From NCBI GenBank assembly GCA_049700195.1, contig JBNAVY010000003.1, forward strand, positions 27,195-91,194: DNA of 64,000 bases, written 5' to 3'. Position 1 is the first letter of the stretch; each line of letters starts with the position of its first letter. Of the stretch, positions 8,145 to 15,955 are shown one piece after another. The translations under genes and the position numbers were made by a program. This DNA comes from JBNAVY01 sp049700195 (GTDB taxonomy: Bacteria; Bacillota; Thermoanaerobacteria; Thermoanaerobacterales; Thermoanaerobacteraceae). The notes under the pieces are model-generated. The model made no database searches, was not told where the DNA came from, and saw only the letters and a program-made list of their open reading frames with translations.

Positions 8145-10006
8145 ACAAAATAATTTTATTAGATGATAAACTTATTAATAAAATTGCTGCAGGCGAAGTT
8201 GTAGAAAGACCCGCTTCTATAGTTAAAGAACTTGTAGAAAATTCTATAGACGCAAATAGTAAAAATATTTCAATTGAAATAATTGATGGAGGAATACCTT
8301 ATATAAAAGTTTCAGATGATGGTAATGGAATGGACGAGGTTGATTCTGTTCTTGCCTTTTCCCGTCATGCTACAAGTAAAATAAAAGCAGATAAAGATTT
8401 ATACAGCATTAATACGTTAGGTTTTAGAGGTGAAGCCCTTGCAAGCATTGCGGCTATATCTAAAGTTACACTTCTTACAAGAGAAGAAACCTCTCAATTA
8501 GGTGTCAAATTATCAATAGAAGGCGGTAAAATTCTTGAAAAACAACCTAGCGGATGTCAAAAAGGCACATCTGTAGAAATAAAAGATGTGTTTTATAATA
8601 CTCCTGCAAGACGAAAATTTCTAAAACGTCCTTCTACAGAAGCTATGTATATTTCTGATATAATTATTAAAATAGCCCTGTCACATCCTGAGATTTCGTT
8701 TAAATATTTAAAAGATAAAAAGTTACAATTTATAACATCCGGTAATAAAAATATAGAGGATGTTATAATAAGACTTTTTGGAAGTGACATTATTGAACAG
8801 CTTTTATATGGTGATTATGAAGATGAATATTTAAATATAAAAATATACATGGGGAAAAATTCTCTAAACAAATCAAATAGAAATATGCAATTTTTTTTTG
8901 TTAATGGCAGATATATAAAAAACAAAACTTTAACTGCAGCAGTTGATGAGGCTTATAAAACATATATACCTATAAATAGGTATCCTGTTGTTTTTATGTA
9001 TATTAATATTGATCCTCGCCAAATTGACGTAAATATTCATCCGTCAAAACTTGAAATAAAGTTTTCAGATGATAAAACTATATTCAATACTGTATATGAT
9101 ACTATAAAAAATACGTTAAAAAGCAATAACTTAATACCTGATGGATTTTTAAATAAAGTAAAACCAACATTTAAATTTAATGAAGTCAATAATAAAATCG
9201 TTGGAAAACAAGAAAAAATAGAATTTACTTCTTTAAAAAACGAACATCAAAAAAACAATAATATATTTGAGGAAATAAAAAATCAAGATAATCAAGACAA
9301 TAATGAAAATAATTATAGTAATGATAAAATTACAAATGAATTTTACCAACAACAAAATAATGAATCTAAAATTTGTGAAAACAATACACAAACACCTGAA
9401 TTCGAAACAAAATATAATAAACTTAAAGAGGAAATTTCAGACATTAAAATAATTGGAACTCTTTTTTCTACATATATAATTGTTGAAAAAGAGGATGTAT
9501 TTTATATTATTGATCAACATGCTGCTCATGAAAGAATTTTATATGAAAAATTTATGAATAAATTTGATAAAGTTCAAGCTAAGCAAACTACATTTCCAAT
9601 TGTAGTTAATCTACAATATAATGATTTAGAAATATTAAATGATGAAAAAGAACTTATAGAGAATTTAGGCTTTAGATATGAACAGTTTGGAGGTAATTCC
9701 GTTATATTAAGAGAAGTTCCAGTTATATTAGGACAACCAGAAGCAAAACAGCTTTTTATAGATATAATAGAAAAATTAAAAGATAAAGAAATAACTAATA
9801 AAATTCATTTAAAAGAAGAAAATATAACAATGATGGCTTGCAAAGCTGCAGTAAAAGCTATGGACAAACTATCAAATGAAGAAATTATTAAACTTTTTGA
9901 AGATCTTAAAGTTGCAGAAAACCCTTATACTTGCCCTCATGGACGGCCATTAATAGTTTCAATAACCAAAAACCAGTTAGAAAAAATGTTTAAACGAATA
10001 ATGTAA
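8141..10006 (+). CDS. mutL: DNA mismatch repair protein MutL with endonuclease motif
   Basis: 621-residue GHKL ATPase that is recruited by MutS. ATPase motifs: ELVENSIDAN (30-39), DDGNGMD (59-65) and GFRGEA (94-99). An Asn/Lys/Gln-rich linker occupies about 340-425. The C-terminal domain has the metal-binding endonuclease motif DQHA-x2-E-x4-E at 458-469, plus ACK near 566 and CPHGRP near 598. This marks a nicking MutL, as in organisms without MutH-directed repair. The beta-clamp contact was not located with certainty. The gene overlaps mutS by 4 bases and is followed by miaA 25 bases later. Confidence 0.97.
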   Translation: MNKIILLDDKLINKIAAGEVVERPASIVKELVENSIDANSKNISIEIIDGGIPYIKVSDDGNGMDEVDSVLAFSRHATSKIKADKDLYSINTLGFRGEALASIAAISKVTLLTREETSQLGVKLSIEGGKILEKQPSGCQKGTSVEIKDVFYNTPARRKFLKRPSTEAMYISDIIIKIALSHPEISFKYLKDKKLQFITSGNKNIEDVIIRLFGSDIIEQLLYGDYEDEYLNIKIYMGKNSLNKSNRNMQFFFVNGRYIKNKTLTAAVDEAYKTYIPINRYPVVFMYINIDPRQIDVNIHPSKLEIKFSDDKTIFNTVYDTIKNTLKSNNLIPDGFLNKVKPTFKFNEVNNKIVGKQEKIEFTSLKNEHQKNNNIFEEIKNQDNQDNNENNYSNDKITNEFYQQQNNESKICENNTQTPEFETKYNKLKEEISDIKIIGTLFSTYIIVEKEDVFYIIDQHAAHERILYEKFMNKFDKVQAKQTTFPIVVNLQYNDLEILNDEKELIENLGFRYEQFGGNSVILREVPVILGQPEAKQLFIDIIEKLKDKEITNKIHLKEENITMMACKAAVKAMDKLSNEEIIKLFEDLKVAENPYTCPHGRPLIVSITKNQLEKMFKRIM

Positions 10007-10031
10007 AATTAGCAATAGAAAAGGTGATAAA

Positions 10032-10979
10032 ATGCCAATACCTATAGTTATAATAGCTGGTCCTACTGCTTCAGGCAAAACAAGATTATCAATAGATACA
10101 GCTAAAAATTTTAACGGAGAAATAATTTCTGCAGATTCTATGCAAATATATAAAAATATGGATATAGGCACTGCAAAAATAAGGGAAGCAGAAATGGAAA
10201 ATATACCTCACTATTTAATAGATATTGTAGATCCTGATTACGATTTTAGTGTAGCAGAATTTGAAAGGATGGCAAAAGCTGCAATTACTGATATATACAA
10301 AAGAAACAAACTACCTATTATAGTTGGAGGAACGGGGCTATATATAAATTCTATTGTTTATACTATGAATTTTTCTGACTTTGAAGCTGAACCTGAATTT
10401 AGAAACAAATTAAAAAAGATTGCCCAAAGATTCGGAAGTAAAATATTATATAATAGATTAGTAAAAGAAGATCCCGAAACAGCTTTTAAAATACACCCTA
10501 ATGACACTAAAAGAATAATCAGAGCCTTAGAAGTTAAAAAATATACAGGTTTTCCCATTTCTTATTATCAAAAAGAAAGTGGGAAAAGAATAAATAAAGA
10601 ATTTAATACTATTATGATAGGATTAAATTTTAGAAATCGTGAATTACTTTATAAAAGAATAAATGATCGTGTTGATAATATGATAAAAAATAATTTAATA
10701 AATGAAGTGGAAAAATTACTAAAAATAGGTTATAATAAAAACAGTACTGCTATGCAAGCATTAGGATATAAAGAAATTATTGAATACTTAAATGGTAAAG
10801 TGTCTTTAGATGAGGCTACAGAAAAAATAAAGCAAAATACAAGGAGGTATGCAAAAAGACAAATTACATGGTTTAAAAGTTATAAATTTATCAAATGGTT
10901 TTATGTAGATGATTATTTAAATTATGATGATCTTAAAAAAAATATTTTTAGTTATTTTGCAGGAAAATTGCAACTTTGA
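10032..10979 (+). CDS. miaA: tRNA dimethylallyltransferase
   Basis: 315-residue enzyme that transfers a dimethylallyl group from DMAPP to A37 of tRNAs reading UNN codons, the step before MiaB. The P-loop GPTASGKT is at 10-17, DSMQIY at 35-40, GGTGLYI further on, and the C-terminal RRYAKRQITWF segment is near the end. The start ATG lies 6 bases after AAAGGTGAT. It sits between mutL and hfq, a conserved mutL-miaA-hfq arrangement in many bacteria. The DMAPP substrate comes from the IspH pathway also encoded in this window. Confidence 0.97.
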   Translation: MPIPIVIIAGPTASGKTRLSIDTAKNFNGEIISADSMQIYKNMDIGTAKIREAEMENIPHYLIDIVDPDYDFSVAEFERMAKAAITDIYKRNKLPIIVGGTGLYINSIVYTMNFSDFEAEPEFRNKLKKIAQRFGSKILYNRLVKEDPETAFKIHPNDTKRIIRALEVKKYTGFPISYYQKESGKRINKEFNTIMIGLNFRNRELLYKRINDRVDNMIKNNLINEVEKLLKIGYNKNSTAMQALGYKEIIEYLNGKVSLDEATEKIKQNTRRYAKRQITWFKSYKFIKWFYVDDYLNYDDLKKNIFSYFAGKLQL

Positions 10980-11022
10980 TAGAATATAAGTAATAATACA
11001 AAATACATTAAGGGGGATGGCC

Positions 11023-11280
11023 ATGAATAATACAAAAACAGCTATCAATCTACAAGATATTTTTTTAAATCAAGTAAGAAAAGAGCACATAGCAGTTACA
11101 ATTTATTTGATTAATGGATTCCAATTAAAAGGTATGGTAAAAGGATTTGATAATTTCACGGTAGTGTTAGAATCAGAAAATAAACAACAATTGATGATTT
11201 ATAAACATGCCGTTTCTACAATTACCCCTCAAAAACCAGTAATCTTTTCAACTTCTGAAAGAGAGGAAAAACAGTATTAG
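11023..11280 (+). CDS. hfq: RNA chaperone Hfq
   Basis: 85-residue Sm-like hexameric RNA chaperone. The Sm1 region spans about 9-48 (NLQDIFLNQVRKE...), and the Sm2 signature is YKHAVSTI. The tail after the Sm fold is short, as in Firmicute Hfq. Two in-frame ATGs exist. The one at 11017 directly abuts the AAGGGGG Shine-Dalgarno (11010-11016), while the one at 11023 has 6-base spacing, so I take 11023. The stop codon lies in the 5' arm of the downstream terminator. Confidence 0.95.
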   Translation: MNNTKTAINLQDIFLNQVRKEHIAVTIYLINGFQLKGMVKGFDNFTVVLESENKQQLMIYKHAVSTITPQKPVIFSTSEREEKQY

Positions 11281-11300
11281 AATCCTAATACTGTTTTTTT
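11267..11300 (+). terminator. Rho-independent terminator overlapping the hfq stop
   Basis: ACAGTATTAG (11271-11280, including the hfq stop) pairs perfectly with CTAATACTGT (11285-11294) around loop AATC. The stem is flanked by an A run upstream and T7 downstream. It ends the miaA-hfq transcription unit. Confidence 0.88.
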
Positions 11301-11329
11301 AAAAAATTTAAGTTAGGGGAGATATGAAT

Positions 11330-12118
11330 ATGAAAATAGGCTTTATTGGTGTAGGAAACATGGGATTTGCTTTATTGAAAGGAATATTAAACTCTAATTT
11401 TGTAAAACCTGAAAACATAATAATTTATGACAGTGCAACAGAAAAATCAAATGCTATAAAAGAAGAATTTAAAATAAATATAGCTGATAATAATATAAAT
11501 CTTGTACAAGAGGCTGATATTATTATTCTTGCTATAAAACCAAACATATATGATTTAATACTAAAAGAAATCAAAGGAGTTTTAAACCCTAACAAACTTA
11601 TTATAACAATAGCACCTGGTATAACAATTGAACATGTTAAATCTATAATAAAAGCTGGAAAAGTTATAAGAACGATTCCTAATACACCTGCACTTATAGG
11701 AGAAGGTATCACAGCTATTGCATATTCTGATGACACAAACGAAGAAGATAAAGAGGTAGCCAGAAAAATTTTTAGAACTTGTGGAGAAATTGTAGAACTA
11801 AATGAAAGCTTAATTGATGCAGCAATGGCAGTTTCAAGCTGTAGTCCTGCATTTACTTATATGTTTATTGAGGCTTTATCCGATGCAGGAGTGGCATTAG
11901 GTCTACCAAGAGATATTGCCTATAAATTATCATCAAAAGCTTTATCTGGATCTGGAAATATGGTTTTAAAAACTGGACTTCATCCGGGACAATTAAAAGA
12001 TATGGTAACGTCACCAGGAGGAACAACAATTCAAGGGGTTAGAATTTTAGAAAAACAAGGCATGAGAAGCGCTGTTATTGAAGCGGTTATTTCTTCATAT
12101 CAAAAAGCAAAGGAATAA
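11330..12118 (+). CDS. proC: Pyrroline-5-carboxylate reductase
   Basis: 262-residue NAD(P)H-dependent enzyme for the last step of proline synthesis. The Rossmann motif GVGNMG is at 7-12, and the C-terminal signature DMVTSPGGTTIQG is present. ATGs occur at 11324 and 11330. AGGGGAG ends at 11321, so 11330 (8-base spacing) is favoured over 11324 (2 bases). It begins just after the hfq terminator without an obvious promoter in the 29-base gap, so its expression route is unclear. The rnhA start lies 7 bases after its stop. Confidence 0.95.
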   Translation: MKIGFIGVGNMGFALLKGILNSNFVKPENIIIYDSATEKSNAIKEEFKINIADNNINLVQEADIIILAIKPNIYDLILKEIKGVLNPNKLIITIAPGITIEHVKSIIKAGKVIRTIPNTPALIGEGITAIAYSDDTNEEDKEVARKIFRTCGEIVELNESLIDAAMAVSSCSPAFTYMFIEALSDAGVALGLPRDIAYKLSSKALSGSGNMVLKTGLHPGQLKDMVTSPGGTTIQGVRILEKQGMRSAVIEAVISSYQKAKE

Positions 12119-12125
12119 TAGAAAT

Positions 12126-12602
12126 ATGGAAAATAAGAATAATCAGCATAAAGATATTATAGAAATCTATACAGATGGCGCCTGTAGTGGAAATCCAGGC
12201 CCTGGAGGTTGGGGTGCTATATTACTATATAAAGATGTTATACGAGAAATTTCAGGTTATGAAGAAAATACAACAAATAATAGAATGGAATTAAAAGCGG
12301 CTATTGAAGCTTTAAAACTATTAAAAAGACCTTGTAAAGTACATTTATACAGTGATAGCAGTTATCTTGTCAATGCATTTAATTTAGGTTGGTTAGTTAA
12401 ATGGAAAAAAAATAATTGGTTAAAATCTGATAAAACACCAGTTGAAAATAAAGACCTATGGGAAAAACTATCAGAGCTAACTCAAATCCATAATGTTAGT
12501 TGGATAAAAGTTAAAGGGCATTCTGATAATGAATATAATAATAAATGTGATAAACTTGCTACAGATCAGATAAAACAAAACACATATAAAAAAAGTATAT
12601 AA
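12126..12602 (+). CDS. rnhA: Ribonuclease HI
   Basis: 158-residue endonuclease that cuts the RNA strand of RNA-DNA hybrids. The catalytic acidic residues are visible: Asp17 (YTDGACSGNPG), Glu55 (NRMELKAA), Asp77 (YSDSSYL) and Asp142 (NNKCDKLA), plus the flexible-loop His132 (KGHSDN). The frame extends upstream into proC, but the ATG at 12126, 10 bases after AAGGA, gives the family N-terminus. It has no N-terminal hybrid-binding domain, so it is the plain HI type. It is probably cotranscribed with proC. Confidence 0.95.
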   Translation: MENKNNQHKDIIEIYTDGACSGNPGPGGWGAILLYKDVIREISGYEENTTNNRMELKAAIEALKLLKRPCKVHLYSDSSYLVNAFNLGWLVKWKKNNWLKSDKTPVENKDLWEKLSELTQIHNVSWIKVKGHSDNEYNNKCDKLATDQIKQNTYKKSI

Positions 12603-12631
12603 TATATATGTTTAACCTAATTTTTAATTAT

Positions 12632-12675
12632 TATACCCAATTATACGAAATATCTATTTCGTATAATTGGGTATA
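12632..12675 (+). repeat. 44-bp perfect palindrome upstream of the recombinase gene
   Basis: Arms of 21 bases (12632-12652 and 12655-12675) are exact reverse complements around a central TC. The arm cores are TATACGAAATA and TATTTCGTATA. No T run follows on either strand, so it is not a standard terminator. Each arm holds a TATAAT-like hexamer (12662-12667 on +, mirrored on -). The recombinase Shine-Dalgarno AAAGGAG starts 2 bases after the repeat. It could be an operator, a recombinase-binding site or an mRNA hairpin. Confidence 0.9.
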
Positions 12676-12689
12676 GAAAGGAGCATTTG

Positions 12690-13667
12690 ATGGATAGATA
12701 TTTATCATATAATAACAAAGAAATCCACCCCCCTCTTTTAGATGAATTTTTAAATTATTTTACTACAGTAAAAGCCAGATCACCTAATACAATAAAAAGC
12801 TATACATATGATCTGAGTTTATTTTTTAGATTTATAAAATTAAGAAAAGGTCTTGCATCAGAAAAAGACAATTTTGACGAAATACCTATTTTTGATTTTG
12901 ATTTATCTCTGGTCAGTTCTGTTGATTTAAATGATTTATATGCCTTTTTAACGTTTGTTACTCAGAACAGGTCTAATGCTCCTGCTGCTCGTGCTCGGAA
13001 AATAGCCAGCCTAAGAGCTTTTTACGGTTACCTCTATAAAAAAGCTAAAGTAATAGATAAAGATCCTACACAAGAATTGGAATCACCTAAGCTTTCAAAT
13101 AGGCAACCAGTTTATATGACTCTGGAAGAAAGCCGAAAACTATTACATGTTATAGATGGACCATTTAAAGAAAGAGATTATGCTATAATAACTTTATTTT
13201 TAAATTGCGGTCTTCGTGTTTCTGAATTAGTAAATATAAATTTAAATGATATAAAAGAAGATAAATTAACCGTTATAGGTAAAGGTAATAAACAAAGAAC
13301 CATTTATTTAAATGATGCTGCCATAAATGCCATAAATGAATATCTAAAGGTAAGACCTCATGATAAAGTTAAAGATAAACAAGCATTATTTTTAAGTAGG
13401 AGACTTCAAAGAATTAGTGTGAAAACAGTCCAATACACTGTAAAAAAGTATATTAAAAATGCTGATTTAGAAGGAAAAAAATATTCAACACATAAATTAA
13501 GGCATACTGCAGCAACCTTAATGTATAGATATGGCAATGTAGATATAAGAACTCTGCAGAAGCTTCTAGGGCATTCTAATGTATCTACAACTCAGATTTA
13601 TACCCATGTTGATGATTCACAATTAAAAGATGCTATAAATAAAAATCCACTTTCTAATGAAAAATGA
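12690..13667 (+). CDS. XerC/XerD-type tyrosine recombinase
   Basis: 325-residue site-specific recombinase. A SAM-like N-terminal core-binding domain (about 12-120) precedes the catalytic domain. All six catalytic residues are visible: Arg176 (GLRVSEL), Lys198 (GKGNKQRT), His268 and Arg271 (HKLRHT), His295 (LLGHSN) and nucleophile Tyr304 (IYTHV). The ATG at 12690 sits 6 bases after AAAGGAG; a TTG one codon earlier is less well placed. Length and sequence fit chromosomal Xer proteins rather than phage integrases, and no att sites or phage genes are nearby. Whether it is the dif-acting XerC/D or a paralogue cannot be decided here. A long palindrome precedes it. Confidence 0.9.
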   Translation: MDRYLSYNNKEIHPPLLDEFLNYFTTVKARSPNTIKSYTYDLSLFFRFIKLRKGLASEKDNFDEIPIFDFDLSLVSSVDLNDLYAFLTFVTQNRSNAPAARARKIASLRAFYGYLYKKAKVIDKDPTQELESPKLSNRQPVYMTLEESRKLLHVIDGPFKERDYAIITLFLNCGLRVSELVNINLNDIKEDKLTVIGKGNKQRTIYLNDAAINAINEYLKVRPHDKVKDKQALFLSRRLQRISVKTVQYTVKKYIKNADLEGKKYSTHKLRHTAATLMYRYGNVDIRTLQKLLGHSNVSTTQIYTHVDDSQLKDAINKNPLSNEK

Positions 13668-13696
13668 AGCTAAAATAATAATTTATTTTAGCTTCA
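13660..13696 (-). terminator. Convergent terminator hairpin shared by two genes
   Basis: TGAAGCTAAAATAA (13665-13678) pairs perfectly with TTATTTTAGCTTCA (13683-13696) around a TAAT loop. A T5 run follows on the - strand (13664-13660), so it terminates the methionine gamma-lyase family gene. On the + strand the stem is followed by AAAAA, so + termination would be inefficient. The stop codons of both convergent genes lie in the stem. Confidence 0.75.
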
Positions 13697-14975
13697 AAAA
13701 TCCCTTCTTATAAAGATTATTTACAGCAATAGCAATTCCAAGTTTAACTTGATAATATGTCAATCCACCTTGAACATATGCCGTATATGGTTTTCTAATT
13801 GGTGCATCCGCACTTAATTCAATTGATGATCCTTGTATAAATCCACCAGCAGCCATAATTACTTTATCATCATATCCAGGCATATCCCACGGCTCTGGAT
13901 CTACATGGGAGTCAACAGGTGATCCTTTTTGTATTCCCTGAATAAAACTTATAAGTTCTTCTTCTGTATTAAATCTTACTGCTTGTACAATATCTGTACG
14001 TCTATCATCATATTTTGGAATGACATCATAACCTAATAGTTCCATTATCCTTGATAATAAAACAGCACCTTTTAAAGCTTCACCTACAATTTTTGGAGCA
14101 AAAAATAAACCTTGTAAAATTAATCTATTTGTATCTAAAGAGGGACCTACTTCTTTTCCTATTCCAGGTGCATAAAGTCTATATGCAGCATTTTCAACAA
14201 GATTTTTTTTACCAACTACATACCCACCAGTAGGAGCAATTCCTCCACCTATATTTTTAATAAGAGAACCTGCCACTATATCTGCACCAACTTCAATTGG
14301 TTCTTTAATTTCTGTAAACTCTCCATAACAATTATCCACAAAAACGATTATGTCTTTTTTTACTTCTTTTATTTTTATTATTGCTTTTTCAATATCATCT
14401 ATAGATAAAGAATTTCTGTAATCATATCCTTTAGAACGCTGAATCATTATCATTTTTGTTTTACTATTTATAGAGCTTATTACACTTTTTATATCTATTT
14501 CTCCATTATTTATAAGTGGAATTTCTTTATATGAAACGCCATAATCTTTTAAAGACCCTCTGCCCTGCTCTCCCTTTAAACCTATTATTTCTTCTAATGT
14601 GTCGTAGGGATGACCACAAGCCGATATAAGCTGGTCATTTGGCTTTAAATTTGAAAATAGACATAATGATATGGCATGGGTTCCAGAAACGATCTGAGGT
14701 CTTACTAAGGCATCCTCAGCTTTAAATATATCTGAATATATTTTTTCTATTTCATTTCTTCCTATATCTCCATATCCATAACCAGTAGTTCCATTAAAAT
14801 GAATATCGCTTAACTTGTTCTGCTGAAAACTATACAATACTTTATATTGGTTATATTCTACTATTTTATCGATGTTTTCGAATATAGTTTTAGAATCCTT
14901 TTCTGATTTTTCTAACAAAAAAATTACATCATCTAAGATGTAAAAATTATTTTTCAAATAATTTTTAAAACTCAT
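13683..14975 (-). CDS. Methionine gamma-lyase family protein (aluminium-resistance/YnbB type)
   Basis: 430-residue PLP-dependent protein of the Cys/Met-metabolism fold class. The likely Schiff-base lysine is in SLIKNIGGG at about residue 240, and a glycine-rich GTTGYGYGD segment lies near 60-70. It matches the family annotated as methionine gamma-lyase or aluminium resistance protein, widespread in Firmicutes; the true substrate is not established. In Bacillus subtilis ynbB lies close to spoVK, and here it follows spoVK by 4 bases, so the pairing is conserved. AGAGAGGA precedes the ATG. It ends in the hairpin shared with the recombinase gene. Confidence 0.85.
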   Translation of the reverse strand: MSFKNYLKNNFYILDDVIFLLEKSEKDSKTIFENIDKIVEYNQYKVLYSFQQNKLSDIHFNGTTGYGYGDIGRNEIEKIYSDIFKAEDALVRPQIVSGTHAISLCLFSNLKPNDQLISACGHPYDTLEEIIGLKGEQGRGSLKDYGVSYKEIPLINNGEIDIKSVISSINSKTKMIMIQRSKGYDYRNSLSIDDIEKAIIKIKEVKKDIIVFVDNCYGEFTEIKEPIEVGADIVAGSLIKNIGGGIAPTGGYVVGKKNLVENAAYRLYAPGIGKEVGPSLDTNRLILQGLFFAPKIVGEALKGAVLLSRIMELLGYDVIPKYDDRRTDIVQAVRFNTEEELISFIQGIQKGSPVDSHVDPEPWDMPGYDDKVIMAAGGFIQGSSIELSADAPIRKPYTAYVQGGLTYYQVKLGIAIAVNNLYKKGFLKLK

Positions 14976-14979
14976 CTTT

Positions 14980-15888
14980 TCAGTCCTCTCTAATATCTAT
15001 ACTATCAATTGTCATTAAATCATCTCTAGTTATTGTTTTTTTATTTAAAGTCCTAACAGCATGTTTTCTAATGGCCTTTTCAATTATGTTTCTAATTAAG
15101 CGCGCATTTCCTATCTGCCTTGAATTTTCATCATATACAAGAACTTTCATTAATTTTTTTCTGGCAGTTTCAGTTAACTTATACTGTCTGTTTTTAATCA
15201 TCGTATCTGCGATCTGCATTAATTCATCAACTGTATAATCAGGAAAGTCTATATGAATAGGAAACCTAGAGCGAAGTCCAGGATTTGTATTTAAAAAATA
15301 TTCCATTTCATATTTATATCCTGCCAAAATTAAAATAAATTTATTTTTATTATCCTCCATTTCTTTTACAAGTGTATCGATTGCTTCTTTCCCAAAGTCC
15401 TTTTCTCCACCTCTTGCCAAAGAATAAGCTTCATCAACAAAAAGAATACCACCCAAAGATTTTTTTATATTTTCCCTTACTCTATGAGCTGTATGTCCAA
15501 TATATTCTCCAACAAGGTCTGCTCTTTCTACTTCAACTAAATGACCTTTTTCCAAAACACCAATACTTTTTAAAAGTTTCCCCAGGATTCTTGCAACTGT
15601 TGTCTTACCAGTCCCAGGATTTCCTTTAAAAATCATATGTAAAACAATAGGATCTGTAGCGAGTCCTTCTTTTTTTCTTTTAATTTGGAGAAGAGATAAT
15701 GCATATACTTCATTTATAACTTGTTTTACATTTGTAAGCCCAATAAGAGAATTTAACTCTTTTAAAGCTTCATCTCTTAAATCAGTATCATTTTTACTGT
15801 ATTCTGTATTAAAATTTGAATCTGTTTTTTCTTCAGATTTAAATTTCTCAAACTTATAATTTTCAAAATGTATTGGCCATAGTCCCAT
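14980..15888 (-). CDS. spoVK: Stage V sporulation protein K, AAA+ ATPase
   Basis: 302-residue AAA+ ATPase of the SpoVK/CbbX family. It has Walker A GNPGTGKTT at about 89-97, Walker B ILFVDEAY near 148-155, an arginine-finger region LRSRFP, and sensor 2 near the C-terminus. In Bacillus SpoVK is needed for spore maturation; its biochemical role is unknown. An upstream TTG (15903) is in frame, but the ATG at 15888 has GGATGTGAT (near-consensus GGAGGTGAT) just before it, so I take 15888. That Shine-Dalgarno lies in an inverted repeat (next entry). It is probably cotranscribed with the methionine gamma-lyase family gene. Confidence 0.88.
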   Translation of the reverse strand: MGLWPIHFENYKFEKFKSEEKTDSNFNTEYSKNDTDLRDEALKELNSLIGLTNVKQVINEVYALSLLQIKRKKEGLATDPIVLHMIFKGNPGTGKTTVARILGKLLKSIGVLEKGHLVEVERADLVGEYIGHTAHRVRENIKKSLGGILFVDEAYSLARGGEKDFGKEAIDTLVKEMEDNKNKFILILAGYKYEMEYFLNTNPGLRSRFPIHIDFPDYTVDELMQIADTMIKNRQYKLTETARKKLMKVLVYDENSRQIGNARLIRNIIEKAIRKHAVRTLNKKTITRDDLMTIDSIDIRED

Positions 15889-15943
15889 AAAATCACATCC
15901 CAAACCATATTATTATCATTTTATTTTATGATATTGGGATGTG
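15889..15943 (-). promoter_or_regulatory. spoVK leader: inverted repeat covering the ribosome binding site, with a sporulation-type -10
   Basis: CACATCCCAA (- strand, 15943-15934) pairs with TTGGGATGTG (15903-15894), a 10-bp stem that contains most of the spoVK Shine-Dalgarno. A second short pairing, ATCAT/ATGAT, lies inside. Between the arms is CATAAAAT (15930-15923), which resembles a sigma-E (CATACAAT) or sigma-K -10. I see no good -35. Transcripts starting from it would lack the 5' arm and expose the site, whereas read-through from asnS would bury it. Confidence 0.45.
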
Positions 15944-15955
15944 AAAAGTGAATTA

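Noticed and set aside
9140..9440. Asn/Lys-rich stretch in mutL as an insertion or frameshift
   Set aside because: The MutL linker is naturally variable and low-complexity; both flanking domains are intact and in frame.
12632..12675. Palindrome as a loxP-like site
   Set aside because: It contains TTCGTATA/TATACGAA as loxP arms do, but in the opposite orientation and without an 8-base spacer. The match is to short AT-rich words and is likely chance.
12690..13667. Tyrosine recombinase as a mobile-element integrase
   Set aside because: No attachment repeats, phage or transfer genes, or compositional break are seen around it; length and sequence fit chromosomal Xer proteins.
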